Shown here one piece after another: positions 36,783 to 45,001 of a stretch of 64,000 bases of DNA (its first letter is position 1; every line of letters begins with the position of its first letter). The position numbers and the translations under genes were made by a program. Location: the NCBI RefSeq assembly GCF_030450055.1, contig NZ_CP118480.1, forward strand, positions 3,161,501-3,225,500, written 5' to 3'. The stretch is from Gallaecimonas kandeliae (GTDB lineage: Bacteria > Pseudomonadota > Gammaproteobacteria > Enterobacterales > Gallaecimonadaceae). The notes below the pieces were generated by a model. That model saw nothing but the letters and a program-made list of their open reading frames with translations. It was not told where the DNA came from and searched no databases.

Positions 36783-37352
36783 ATGGACCGTAACGCTATC
36801 CGCCAATGGGCCCGCAAACAGCGCCGCGCCCTGACTCCCCAACAACAAGGTGAAGCCGCCCTTGAAGCGGCCCGTCAGGCCATGACCCTGCCGGAAGTGC
36901 ACCAGGCCCAAAGCCTGGCCCTTTATCTCGCCAGCGACGGCGAGCTGGACCCGGCCCCCCTGATGGAAGCCCTTTGGGCTGCAGGCAAGACAGTGCTGCT
37001 GCCGGTGCTGCACCCCTTTACCCCCGGGCACCTTTTGTTCCTGCACCACGACCCGGCCGAGCCCATGGCGATCAACCGCTTCGGCATCCCAGAGCCGGCC
37101 TTGGATGTCCGTAAGCTGGTACCCACCGAGCAGGTGGATCTGGTGTTCACCCCCCTGGTGGCCTTTGACGGCGCCGGCCACCGCCTGGGCATGGGCGGCG
37201 GTTTCTACGACCGCACCCTGGAATGTTACCAGGGCCCAGTGGTGGGCCTGGCCCATGATTGCCAGCAATACCCCGCCCTGCCGGCCATGGCCTGGGACAA
37301 GCCCCTCAGCCTTATCGTCACGCCAAAGCAGATCAAACGTTTTCCCAGCTGA
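36783..37352 (+). CDS. fau: 5-formyltetrahydrofolate cyclo-ligase
   Basis: 189 aa from ATG 36783; the frame is open upstream only because it reads through the 6S gene. N-terminal RQWARKQRRAL and the nucleotide-binding GMGGGFYDRTLE are diagnostic. It converts 5-formyl-THF to methenyl-THF, linking with the gcv and serA genes nearby in one-carbon metabolism. There is no good Shine-Dalgarno; the start is within a few bases of the 6S 3' end, so it is probably expressed by read-through from the ssrS promoter. Confidence 0.93.
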   Translation: MDRNAIRQWARKQRRALTPQQQGEAALEAARQAMTLPEVHQAQSLALYLASDGELDPAPLMEALWAAGKTVLLPVLHPFTPGHLLFLHHDPAEPMAINRFGIPEPALDVRKLVPTEQVDLVFTPLVAFDGAGHRLGMGGGFYDRTLECYQGPVVGLAHDCQQYPALPAMAWDKPLSLIVTPKQIKRFPS

Positions 37353-37358
37353 TATAAT
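37350..37358 (+). promoter_or_regulatory. Extended -10 promoter of rpiA
   Basis: TGATATAAT: TG motif one base before a perfect TATAAT, overlapping the fau stop region. There is no good -35 at 17 bases. It lies 30 bases before the rpiA start. Confidence 0.6.
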
Positions 37359-37388
37359 GCGGGCTCCTCAACCTGGCCGGAGCCGATG

Positions 37389-38042
37389 ATGACGCAAGAC
37401 GAACTGAAAAAAGCAGTGGGCTGGAAGGCCCTGGATTATGTCCAGAAGGACAGCATTGTCGGCGTAGGTACAGGCTCTACCGTCAACCATTTCATCGATG
37501 CCCTGGGCACCATCAAGCACCAAATCCGAGGCGCCGTCTCCTCCTCCGAGGCTTCCACCGCCAAGCTCAAGGCCCTGGGCATTGAAGTGTTCGACCTCAA
37601 TAGCGTCCCCGAGCTCTCCGTCTATGTGGACGGCGCCGACGAGATCAATGCCCAAGGCCACATGATCAAGGGCGGCGGCGCTGCCTTGACCCGCGAGAAG
37701 ATAGTGGCGGCCGTGGCCGACAAGTTCGTCTGCATCGTCGATGCCAGCAAGGTAGTGGACGTGCTGGGCCAGTTCCCGCTGCCGGTAGAAGTGATCCCCA
37801 TGGCCCGTTCCTACGTGGCCCGCGAGCTGGTCAAGCTGGGCGGCGACCCCGTCTACCGTGAGGGCGTCGTCACCGACAACGGCAACGTCATCCTCGACGT
37901 CCACAACCTGGCCATCACAGACCCCGTGGCCCTGGAAGCGAAGATCAACGCCATAGTAGGGGTGGTCACCAACGGCCTTTTCGCCGCCCGCGGCGCCGAC
38001 GTGGTGCTGGTGGGTACCAGCGAAGGCGTAAAAATTCGTTGA
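37389..38042 (+). CDS. rpiA: Ribose-5-phosphate isomerase A
   Basis: 217 aa from ATG 37389 (GGAG 6 bases upstream; the adjacent ATG at 37386 is too close). Motifs [45 protein letters not shown] and [11 protein letters not shown] follow E. coli RpiA. It interconverts ribose-5-P and ribulose-5-P in the pentose phosphate pathway, which also uses the transketolase at the right edge. Confidence 0.97.
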   Translation: MTQDELKKAVGWKALDYVQKDSIVGVGTGSTVNHFIDALGTIKHQIRGAVSSSEASTAKLKALGIEVFDLNSVPELSVYVDGADEINAQGHMIKGGGAALTREKIVAAVADKFVCIVDASKVVDVLGQFPLPVEVIPMARSYVARELVKLGGDPVYREGVVTDNGNVILDVHNLAITDPVALEAKINAIVGVVTNGLFAARGADVVLVGTSEGVKIR

Positions 38043-38047
38043 CTTTT

Positions 38048-38069
38048 AGACGGCCATCTGGCCGTCTTT
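38048..38069 (+). terminator. Terminator after rpiA
   Basis: AGACGGCC-ATCT-GGCCGTCT hairpin followed by TTA; 6 bases after the stop. Confidence 0.75.
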
Positions 38070-38156
38070 ACATCCTAGATACTGCCGTTGTGCTTGCCCC
38101 CAGGCGGGCCAGGTGTTAGTGAAAGGTTTTCTTAGAGCAATTACTCCAGGTGTGCC

Positions 38157-39383
38157 ATGGCCCAGTATTCCCTCGAAAAAGACAAAATCCGTATCCTGCT
38201 CCTTGAAGGTGTCCACCAAAGCGCCCTGGAGAGCCTCCGCGCCCAGGGTTACACCAACATCGAGTATCACAAAGGCTCGCTGTCCGGCGAGGAGTTGAAG
38301 GCCAAGGTGAGCGACGCCCATTTCCTGGGGATCCGCTCCCGCACCCAGGTGACGGCCGAGGTGCTGGACGCGGCGGAGAAACTCTGCGCCATCGGCTGCT
38401 TCTGCATCGGCACCAACCAGGTGGACCTGGAAGCGGCCGAACTCAAAGGCATACCTGTGTTCAACGCCCCCTTCTCCAACACCCGCTCGGTGGCGGAGCT
38501 GGTGCTGGGCGAAACCATCATGCTGCTGCGCAACATCCCCGCCAAGGCAGCCGCCGCCAAAAGGGGCGGCTGGGACAAGGCGGCCGTGGGCAGCTTCGAG
38601 GCAAGAGGCAAGACCCTCGGCATCATCGGCTACGGCCATATCGGCACCCAGCTCGGCGTACTGGCCGAGACTCTGGGCATGAACGTCATCTTCTTCGACA
38701 TCGAGAACAAGCTGGTGCTGGGTAACGCCCGCCAAGTGAGCTTGGGCGAGCTGCTCAAAGAAGCCGACGTGGTCAGTCTGCACGTGCCCGAGACCCCGGC
38801 CACCCGCAACATGTTCGGGGCCCCCGAGCTGGAGCAGATGAAGCAGGGCGCCATCCTCATCAATGCCTCCCGCGGCACTGTGGTAGACATCGAGGCCCTG
38901 GCCGCAGCTCTGGAAAGGGGCCAACTGGCCGGCGCCGCCATAGACGTCTTCCCCGTCGAGCCCAAGGGCAACGACGAGGCCTTCGTCAGCCCCCTGCAGG
39001 CCTTCGACAACGTCATCCTCACCCCCCATATCGGCGGCTCCACCATGGAGGCCCAGGCCAATATCGGCGGCGAGGTGGCCAACAAGCTGGCCAAGTACTC
39101 CGACAACGGCTCCACCCTGTCGGCAGTCAACTTCCCTGAGGTGTCCTTGCCCGAGCACAGCGGCCGCTCCCGCCTGCTGCACATCCACCGTAACCAACCC
39201 GGTGTGCTGACCCGCATCAACCAGATCTTCGCCGACCTGGGGGTCAACATCGCGGCCCAGTACCTGCAGACCAGCCAGAACATCGGCTACGTGGTAATGG
39301 ACGTGGATACGGCCCAGGCCGAAGACGTGCTGGAGCAGCTCAAGGCCATCGAAGGCACAGTGCGGGCCAGGGTGCTGCACTGA
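38157..39383 (+). CDS. serA: D-3-phosphoglycerate dehydrogenase
   Basis: 408 aa, same length class as E. coli SerA. The NAD-binding motif is LGIIGYGHIGTQLGVLAE; catalytic residues lie in INASRGTVVD and LTPHIGGSTMEAQ. The C-terminal ACT domain (~335-408, GVLTRINQIFADLGVNIAAQ) binds serine for feedback inhibition. First step of serine synthesis, placed next to the glycine cleavage genes. Confidence 0.97.
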   Translation: MAQYSLEKDKIRILLLEGVHQSALESLRAQGYTNIEYHKGSLSGEELKAKVSDAHFLGIRSRTQVTAEVLDAAEKLCAIGCFCIGTNQVDLEAAELKGIPVFNAPFSNTRSVAELVLGETIMLLRNIPAKAAAAKRGGWDKAAVGSFEARGKTLGIIGYGHIGTQLGVLAETLGMNVIFFDIENKLVLGNARQVSLGELLKEADVVSLHVPETPATRNMFGAPELEQMKQGAILINASRGTVVDIEALAAALERGQLAGAAIDVFPVEPKGNDEAFVSPLQAFDNVILTPHIGGSTMEAQANIGGEVANKLAKYSDNGSTLSAVNFPEVSLPEHSGRSRLLHIHRNQPGVLTRINQIFADLGVNIAAQYLQTSQNIGYVVMDVDTAQAEDVLEQLKAIEGTVRARVLH

Positions 39384-39385
39384 CG

Positions 39386-39414
39386 AAAAAGGCCTCCTGA
39401 TGGAGGCCTTTTTT
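39386..39414. terminator. Bidirectional terminator between serA and lpxM-like gene
   Basis: AAGGCCTCC-TGAT-GGAGGCCTT hairpin with flanking A5 and T6. Confidence 0.85.
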
Positions 39415-39418
39415 CTGC

Positions 39419-40360
39419 CTAGCCCTTGGCGTAAGGCCGGCTGCCGTCACGGTTGCGCAGCAACTTCAAGGACCACATGAAATCCGCCGGGAAGCGCTGG
39501 ATCAGCCCCTCGTAGGCCTGGTTCATGACGGTGGCCGAGGCCATGTCTTCAACCGGCAGCGCCGCCAGGGGCGGCTCCACCTGCAATACGAACTGGCCAG
39601 ACTCGGCCTCGTAACCGGCCACCAGCGGCACCACAGTGGCGCGGGAGGCCTGGGCCAGGCGGCCCAGGGCCGGCAAAGTGCATTTTTCGGTGGCAAAGAA
39701 AGGCGCGAAGACGGACGCCTCCATCCCCAGATCCTCGTCTGCCACGTAGAGGCAGGGGCTACCCCGGCGGATGGCCTTGACCAGGGCCCCCATGCCTTCA
39801 CCCCGGCTGAACTGCGAGCCCCCCTGCCGGGTCCGGCTCTTGAAGATCATGTAGTCGAACACCGGCTTGCCGGTGGGTTTGAAGATGTTGCACATGTTGA
39901 AGCCCGCCAGGATCAGGGCGCGGGCCGTCCAGTCCAGGGCAAAGGTGTGGGGGGCCAGGAAGATGAGCGGCTTGCCGTCGGCCAGCAACTGGGCCAGCCG
40001 GCCCTGGTCCTCGATACGCAGGCGGCGCTTGAGGAAGGCGCTGGAGCGCCAGCCCAACTCCCCCAGGGTCATTATGGTCTGGCAGAAGGCCCGGACATTG
40101 GCCTCGAACAGGGCCTGCTGCTCGGCCTGAGGCATCTCGGGGAAGCAGCGGCTGAGGTTCAGGAACATCACCTGGCGGCGCTTGGCCAGCAGGCGGCGCC
40201 GGCACAACCAGCGGGCCAGGCCGGCGCCCAGGCGGTTCTTGGCAGAAACGGGCAGCCAGGTCAGCAGGTAAAGGGTGAATACGGCCAGCCACTGGCCCCA
40301 ATAACGGGGGTGGAGCAACTTGAGATTGAAGGCGGCGTTGTAGCTGTTATCGCTGGACAT
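39419..40360 (-). CDS. Lipid A secondary acyltransferase, LpxM-like
   Basis: 313 aa from ATG 40360 (29 further in-frame codons upstream; no start has a strong ribosome site). The catalytic HX4D motif is H138-TFAL-D143 (APHTFALDW). HPRYWGQWL, NLSRCFPE, GKPVFDY and FFATEKCTLPALGRL parallel E. coli LpxM more than LpxL. One N-terminal membrane helix (~25-37). It adds a secondary acyl chain to Kdo2-lipid A at the inner membrane. LpxL cannot be fully excluded. Confidence 0.82.
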   Translation of the reverse strand: MSSDNSYNAAFNLKLLHPRYWGQWLAVFTLYLLTWLPVSAKNRLGAGLARWLCRRRLLAKRRQVMFLNLSRCFPEMPQAEQQALFEANVRAFCQTIMTLGELGWRSSAFLKRRLRIEDQGRLAQLLADGKPLIFLAPHTFALDWTARALILAGFNMCNIFKPTGKPVFDYMIFKSRTRQGGSQFSRGEGMGALVKAIRRGSPCLYVADEDLGMEASVFAPFFATEKCTLPALGRLAQASRATVVPLVAGYEAESGQFVLQVEPPLAALPVEDMASATVMNQAYEGLIQRFPADFMWSLKLLRNRDGSRPYAKG

Positions 40361-40453
40361 CGAATAGGGGGCGTGGAAAAAGGGCGATTGGACAAAAGCC
40401 GGCAACGAAATGCCAGCTCCACTGTGACCAAAGGTGACCCAGCTCAAACTTTA

Positions 40454-42352
40454 TTACAAGGCCTGGGGCGGCATTATGTAGCCTTGGTAGCCCTGAACGC
40501 CCAAGCTCTTGATTTGCTGAAGTTCCTCGCCCTTCTCCACCCGAGTCGCTATGACCTTGATTTGCAGGCTTTGGCCTATCCGCGCCAGGGCCCGGATCAC
40601 CTCTTGTCCTACCTCGTTGTCATCCTCATAACAGGCCAGGCTTTGGTCCAGCTTGATGTGATCTGGAGCCAGGTCGTGGAGGTAGCGCAGGGACTCCATA
40701 CGCCGGCCCACGTGGTCCACACCGAAACCGATGCGCTGTTTGCGCAGCCGCGCCACCAAGGCCCGGGTGGCGACAGGGTCGGCCAGCGCTATGTCCTCGC
40801 TGACTTCGAAAGCCAGCTCCAAACCGGGGTGCCTGGCCGCCACCACTTCCAGCAGGGCATCGGGACTGCGCACCGTGGCCAGGCTCAGGTTCAAGACATT
40901 GAGATGTTCGGGATCCAGCAGGCCCTCCTGTACCAGGCGCCTGGCCATGGCCAGATCCAAGGCCTGGGCCAGGCTGAACTGTTCGACAAAGGCCAGGAAG
41001 GCGCTGGCCGGGTAGCGTTTGCCATCCATCTCCAGGCAGACAAACCACTCCTGATGCAGGCAGTCGCCGTCCACCCCCATGGCCGGTTGGCGCAGCAGGC
41101 CGAAGCGTTTTTCCTTGATGGCCAGGGTCAGGGACTCGCGCCAGCCCTGTTGGCTGGGGGCCTGCAGCTCTTCCTTGGGCATGTAACAGTGGGGAGTCTG
41201 CTGCCAGGCTTGGTGGAGAGCGCTGTCGGCGCTGGCCAGGAGGGCCGAAGCCTGCTGGTGCTCCCCTCTCGGCACCAGGGCCAGGGCCAGTTCCTCTCCC
41301 GATTGGCCCATCTGGGCGGAGAAGGCCTGGAGTTCCTGGAAGACCTCCTGCAGCCAGTCGGCCAGCTGCTGCTGGTCACCGTTGCAGCTGAGGAGAGCGA
41401 ACTCGGTATGGCTGATGCGGGCCGCCACGCAGCGACTGCCCTTGATGCAGAGGGTACCCAGGCGCGCCGCCAGCTCGGGAATGATACCGTCCCTGGCCTG
41501 GTAGCCGCTTTTCTTGCGAAGGTTATCTAGCCAGCGTATCTCCATCAGCATCAGGCCACCGGTGCCGGCCTCCGACAGCCAGGCGGAAAGGTGTGACATC
41601 AGGTGGCTGCGGTTGGCAAGGCCAGACACGGGATCGGTCTGGGTAGACAGGCGCATCCGGCTGATCTGCGCATCCTGGCTCTCGAACATCATCCGGACCC
41701 TGGTGCTCATCTCGTTCATGGCGTTGACCAGCGCCTTGAGTTCGCGGGTCTTGGGTTCCTTGATGGGCTCGCCAAACTGGCGCTTGGTGATACGTTTGGC
41801 CTGGCGGGCCACCGCATGGAGGGGCCTGAGCAGGTGCTTGACCCCCCGCCACACCAGCAACAGCATTGCCAGGTAGAGCAGCCCCAGAGTCCAGCCCAGT
41901 TGGATACCTGTGCGCCACAAGGCCTGGTAGGCCACCGCCGGATTGCCCACCACCTTGAGATTGGCCACCTGCAGCCAGCCAGAGGTCAGCACCTGCTCCT
42001 GGCTGACCGGCTTGAACAGCGGCAGCTTCACGAACCAGTTGGGCACCTGGTAGATATGGGGGCTGTTGTTCTTGGCGATCACCTCCCCCTTGGCGTACCA
42101 GTCCAGGCGGATCTCCCGGTAGAAGCCCGCATCGAAGATGGATTGGAGAACGGTGTCTATGGCTCCCCTGTCCTCCTTTTCCAGGAAGGGGGACAAGGTC
42201 AGGCCCAGGGCCGTCGAGGCGTTCTGGACATCGGTTTCCATCTGGCGGTCGAGGGCATCCCTGGAGGTATTGAACTCCACCACAAAGACCACCAGCAACA
42301 CCAGCAGGAAACTGAGGCTGAGAAACCAGAGGATCTGTCGTTGCAAAGTCAT
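40454..42352 (-). CDS. lapD: LapD-type c-di-GMP receptor controlling adhesin release
   Basis: 632 aa. Membrane helices at ~7-28 and ~150-172 flank a LapD/MoxY-type periplasmic domain; a HAMP linker (~170-230) follows. The GGDEF domain is degenerate (ISHTEF in place of GGDEF) and the EAL domain is degenerate (FVCLEM in place of EAL), so it should bind c-di-GMP without making or degrading it. Known mechanism: c-di-GMP-bound LapD holds the protease LapG away from the surface adhesin. Last gene of the lap operon, 9 bases after lapG. Confidence 0.92.
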   Translation of the reverse strand: MTLQRQILWFLSLSFLLVLLVVFVVEFNTSRDALDRQMETDVQNASTALGLTLSPFLEKEDRGAIDTVLQSIFDAGFYREIRLDWYAKGEVIAKNNSPHIYQVPNWFVKLPLFKPVSQEQVLTSGWLQVANLKVVGNPAVAYQALWRTGIQLGWTLGLLYLAMLLLVWRGVKHLLRPLHAVARQAKRITKRQFGEPIKEPKTRELKALVNAMNEMSTRVRMMFESQDAQISRMRLSTQTDPVSGLANRSHLMSHLSAWLSEAGTGGLMLMEIRWLDNLRKKSGYQARDGIIPELAARLGTLCIKGSRCVAARISHTEFALLSCNGDQQQLADWLQEVFQELQAFSAQMGQSGEELALALVPRGEHQQASALLASADSALHQAWQQTPHCYMPKEELQAPSQQGWRESLTLAIKEKRFGLLRQPAMGVDGDCLHQEWFVCLEMDGKRYPASAFLAFVEQFSLAQALDLAMARRLVQEGLLDPEHLNVLNLSLATVRSPDALLEVVAARHPGLELAFEVSEDIALADPVATRALVARLRKQRIGFGVDHVGRRMESLRYLHDLAPDHIKLDQSLACYEDDNEVGQEVIRALARIGQSLQIKVIATRVEKGEELQQIKSLGVQGYQGYIMPPQAL

Positions 42353-42361
42353 GAGGCCCCC

Positions 42362-43024
42362 TTATTTCAACGCCAGTTTTGGCTTGCCCAACTGGTTGAC
42401 GCCAAACCTGGCCTGCAGGTCCTGCCAGCGCTTGAGCCTGGCGCTGTCCCCCACCAGTTGGCCCCGCCCCTTCTCCTTGCTTAGCCAGAGCTGCTTACCG
42501 TTGAAGGAGTAGATGGGCAGCAGATCGGTGCGCACATCGGCGCGGCGGATGTCGCTGATCAGGTTATCCAAGATCAGCGGCACAGCGTTGGGCTGGGGAT
42601 AGAAGGCCAGCACCATGTGGTACTGGTTCAACTGCAGGGCTTTGACGTAAGTAATACGCATCTTGTTTTCCGGAACCCCAAGTGCAAGCAGGGTAAAAAA
42701 TTTGGCGATGGCGAAGTCCTCGCAGTCACCGCCGTCGGCGCCGATGAATTCCAGGGGCGTGGCCCAGTAATCTTCCTGGCCCCAGAGTTTTTGGTCACTG
42801 ACGAAGTGCAGCTGGTTGAAGAAGTCGTTCACCAACTGCAGCTTCAGGGCTTCCGGCTTGTCCAGATCCTGGGCCAGCAGCCGCTGCCAGTCGTCCAGGC
42901 GACGCCCTGCCGCTTCACCATAGGTGGCCACCACCTTGAGCCTGGCCTTTGCCATATCCTGTTGGGAAAGCCCGGCCCACAACAGGCCGGGCAATAACGG
43001 CAGCAACCACAGCGCTTTTTTCAT
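42362..43024 (-). CDS. lapG: LapG-type periplasmic cysteine protease
   Basis: 220 aa. Signal peptide MKKALWLLPLLPGLLWA. Transglutaminase-like papain fold with triad Cys101 (GGDCEDFAIAK), His136 (LNQYHMVLAF) and Asp153 (LILDNL). The H-to-D spacing of 17 equals that of P. fluorescens LapG. The acidic residues beside the Cys fit the calcium site. It cleaves the N-terminal retention module of the adhesin to release it. Between ompA-like and lapD genes. Confidence 0.93.
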   Translation of the reverse strand: MKKALWLLPLLPGLLWAGLSQQDMAKARLKVVATYGEAAGRRLDDWQRLLAQDLDKPEALKLQLVNDFFNQLHFVSDQKLWGQEDYWATPLEFIGADGGDCEDFAIAKFFTLLALGVPENKMRITYVKALQLNQYHMVLAFYPQPNAVPLILDNLISDIRRADVRTDLLPIYSFNGKQLWLSKEKGRGQLVGDSARLKRWQDLQARFGVNQLGKPKLALK

Positions 43025-43039
43025 TCAACACCGGCACCG

Positions 43040-43642
43040 TCACTGGTTGTCGACGCTGTAGATGGTCCACTTCATCACCGGCAGGTTCTTGGCGCCGGAC
43101 AACTCGGCGACCACCCGCCGGTTTTTGCGGTGGGCTTCCTGGCTCATGGAGGTGTCCAAGGGCCGGCTGAAACCGTAGCCGATGGCGGTGATCCGTGAAG
43201 CTTCGACCTTGTATTCGTCTTCCAGTACCTTGGCCACCGCATCCACCCGCCGCTGGGACAGCTTCATGTTGTACTCGGCGGAACCCACCTTGGAGCAATG
43301 CCCCTCCAGGGTCAGCTTGGATTCCGGGTACTTGTTCATGAAGTCGGCCACCTTGCCTATCTCCCCGTAATAGCGGGGGTCTATGTAGGAGGAGTCGTTG
43401 GCGAACAGTACCTTGAGGTCAAAGCGCTGCACCTTGTCAGCCTGGTTGCCGCACCCGTAGTTGTCGATCTCGGCTCCCTGCAGGGTATCGGCGCACTTGT
43501 CCCTGGCGTTGATCACGCCGTCGCTGTCGGGATCGGTCAGATCATTGGCCTGGGTGGTCACCTGATCGTAGGACACCGTATCGTGCATGCCGCAGCCAGC
43601 CAGGAGCAGCACGGAGGTCAGGGTCAACAGATAGCTTTTCAT
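43040..43642 (-). CDS. OmpA-family lipoprotein of the lap operon
   Basis: 200 aa. Lipoprotein signal SVLLLAGC (Cys ~17). A short calcium-binding TSP3-like motif DPDSDGVINARDKC (~37-50) is followed by an OmpA-like peptidoglycan-binding domain (~75-180) with LEGHCSKVGSAEYNMKLSQR, where the family usually has TDSxG; the Asp position is Ser/Lys here. Outer-membrane anchored, facing the periplasm. It sits between the TolC-like and lapG genes with gaps of 12 and 15 bases, so it belongs to the operon; it may tether the secretion complex or adhesin to the wall. Confidence 0.85.
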   Translation of the reverse strand: MKSYLLTLTSVLLLAGCGMHDTVSYDQVTTQANDLTDPDSDGVINARDKCADTLQGAEIDNYGCGNQADKVQRFDLKVLFANDSSYIDPRYYGEIGKVADFMNKYPESKLTLEGHCSKVGSAEYNMKLSQRRVDAVAKVLEDEYKVEASRITAIGYGFSRPLDTSMSQEAHRKNRRVVAELSGAKNLPVMKWTIYSVDNQ

Positions 43643-43654
43643 GACAGCTCCTCC

Positions 43655-44977
43655 TTACTCTTCGCCATGCCAGATGGGGGGACGGGTTACCCGCAGCGAA
43701 TCCAGCAGCAGGCCTTCCGCGTTCAGCACCCGGTAGCGGGCATAGGTCTCGTCGAACTCGGCGTTAAGGTAATCCCGCCTGGCCTCGAACAGTTCGTTTT
43801 CGGTATCCAGCAGGTCCAGCAGGGTACGTTTGCCGAGGTCAAACTGCTTGGCGTAGGCCACCTGGGTTTCCTTGCTGGCCTCCACATGGCGGCGTATGTA
43901 GGACATCTGTTTGTCCAGGCTCTGGTAAGCGTTCCAAGACAGGCGCAGCCCTTCGGCCACTTCACGCCAGGTGCGCTGCTGGATCTCCTTGGCCTCGCCC
44001 AGCTTGTAGGTGGTTTCCCTGACCCTGGCCGAGTCGTGACCGCCGGCGAAGAGGTTGTAGCGCATCCGCACCATGGCCTGGAACTGGTTGTTGTACCCCT
44101 TGAAGCCATCCAGGTTGTTGTTGTCGCTCTGCGACACTTCCAGGTAGAAGTTGGGGTAGTAGTTGGACTTGGCACCACGGCGTTCGGCCTGGGCGGCAGA
44201 AACGTCGTACTGGCTGGATTCCAGCAATGGGTGCTTGGTCTTGGCCATCTCCAGGCCCTCGTCGAGGGTCTTGGGCAGCATGTCGGCGTCTGGCACCGGG
44301 ATCACCAGGTTTTCCGGCTGGGCGTTGACCTCGCGGATATAGTTGGCCACGGCGTCGTCGTAGTTGTTCTGGGCCGCCATGACGTTGGCCTGGGCCCTGG
44401 CCAGGCGCCCGGCGATCTGCGAGAGATCAGAACTGGTGCCGACACCGGACTCGGTACGCTGGCGGATGCTGTCGAAGATCTTCTGATGGGACTCGAGGTT
44501 GCGGTTGGCCAGTTCCAGTATGGCTTTCTGGCGAATGACATCCAGGTAGACCTTGGATACTTTCAGTGCCGTGTTTTCCGCCGACGACAGCAGTTGGTAC
44601 TGCTCGGCCTTGGCCTCGTTGGAAAGCCGGTCCACTTCGGACGAGACCCTGAAGCCGTCAAAAAGCATCTGGCGCAGGGAGATGGTCGCTTCGCCCCTGT
44701 GCAGGCTGCGGTCATGGCCGCCGGTCAAGGCACGGACAGAAGGGCTGTCGCTCTTCTCATAACCGTAGCCAGCGCTGAGATCGACCTGTGGCAAATAACC
44801 GGACTTGGCCTGGCGCATCTGCTCCTGGTAGGCCTTGTACCGGGAAAATACGATGCGCAGATCCGGATGGGTATCCAGGGTGCCCGCCACCGTTTGTTCC
44901 AGGGATGCCGCCGAGGCATGCCCCATCACCGCTACAGCAAGGGCGGCAACCGTGAACGACCATTGTCTGGCTTTCAT
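43655..44977 (-). CDS. lapE: TolC-family outer-membrane channel of type I secretion (LapE-like)
   Basis: 440 aa from ATG 44977 (AGAGGGGG upstream; the ATG six codons earlier lacks a site). Signal peptide ends near GHASA. Two TolC-type helical-hairpin repeats start with SLEQTVAGTLDTHPDLR and YDVSAAQAERRGAKSNYYP; LLDLLDTENELFEARRDYLNA is the classic final motif. Forms the exit duct for the adhesin and the pore in which its retention module is held. Six bases downstream of the adaptor gene. Confidence 0.92.
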   Translation of the reverse strand: MKARQWSFTVAALAVAVMGHASAASLEQTVAGTLDTHPDLRIVFSRYKAYQEQMRQAKSGYLPQVDLSAGYGYEKSDSPSVRALTGGHDRSLHRGEATISLRQMLFDGFRVSSEVDRLSNEAKAEQYQLLSSAENTALKVSKVYLDVIRQKAILELANRNLESHQKIFDSIRQRTESGVGTSSDLSQIAGRLARAQANVMAAQNNYDDAVANYIREVNAQPENLVIPVPDADMLPKTLDEGLEMAKTKHPLLESSQYDVSAAQAERRGAKSNYYPNFYLEVSQSDNNNLDGFKGYNNQFQAMVRMRYNLFAGGHDSARVRETTYKLGEAKEIQQRTWREVAEGLRLSWNAYQSLDKQMSYIRRHVEASKETQVAYAKQFDLGKRTLLDLLDTENELFEARRDYLNAEFDETYARYRVLNAEGLLLDSLRVTRPPIWHGEE

Positions 44978-45001
44978 ACAACCCCCTCTTTTCACGTCTT
45001 T

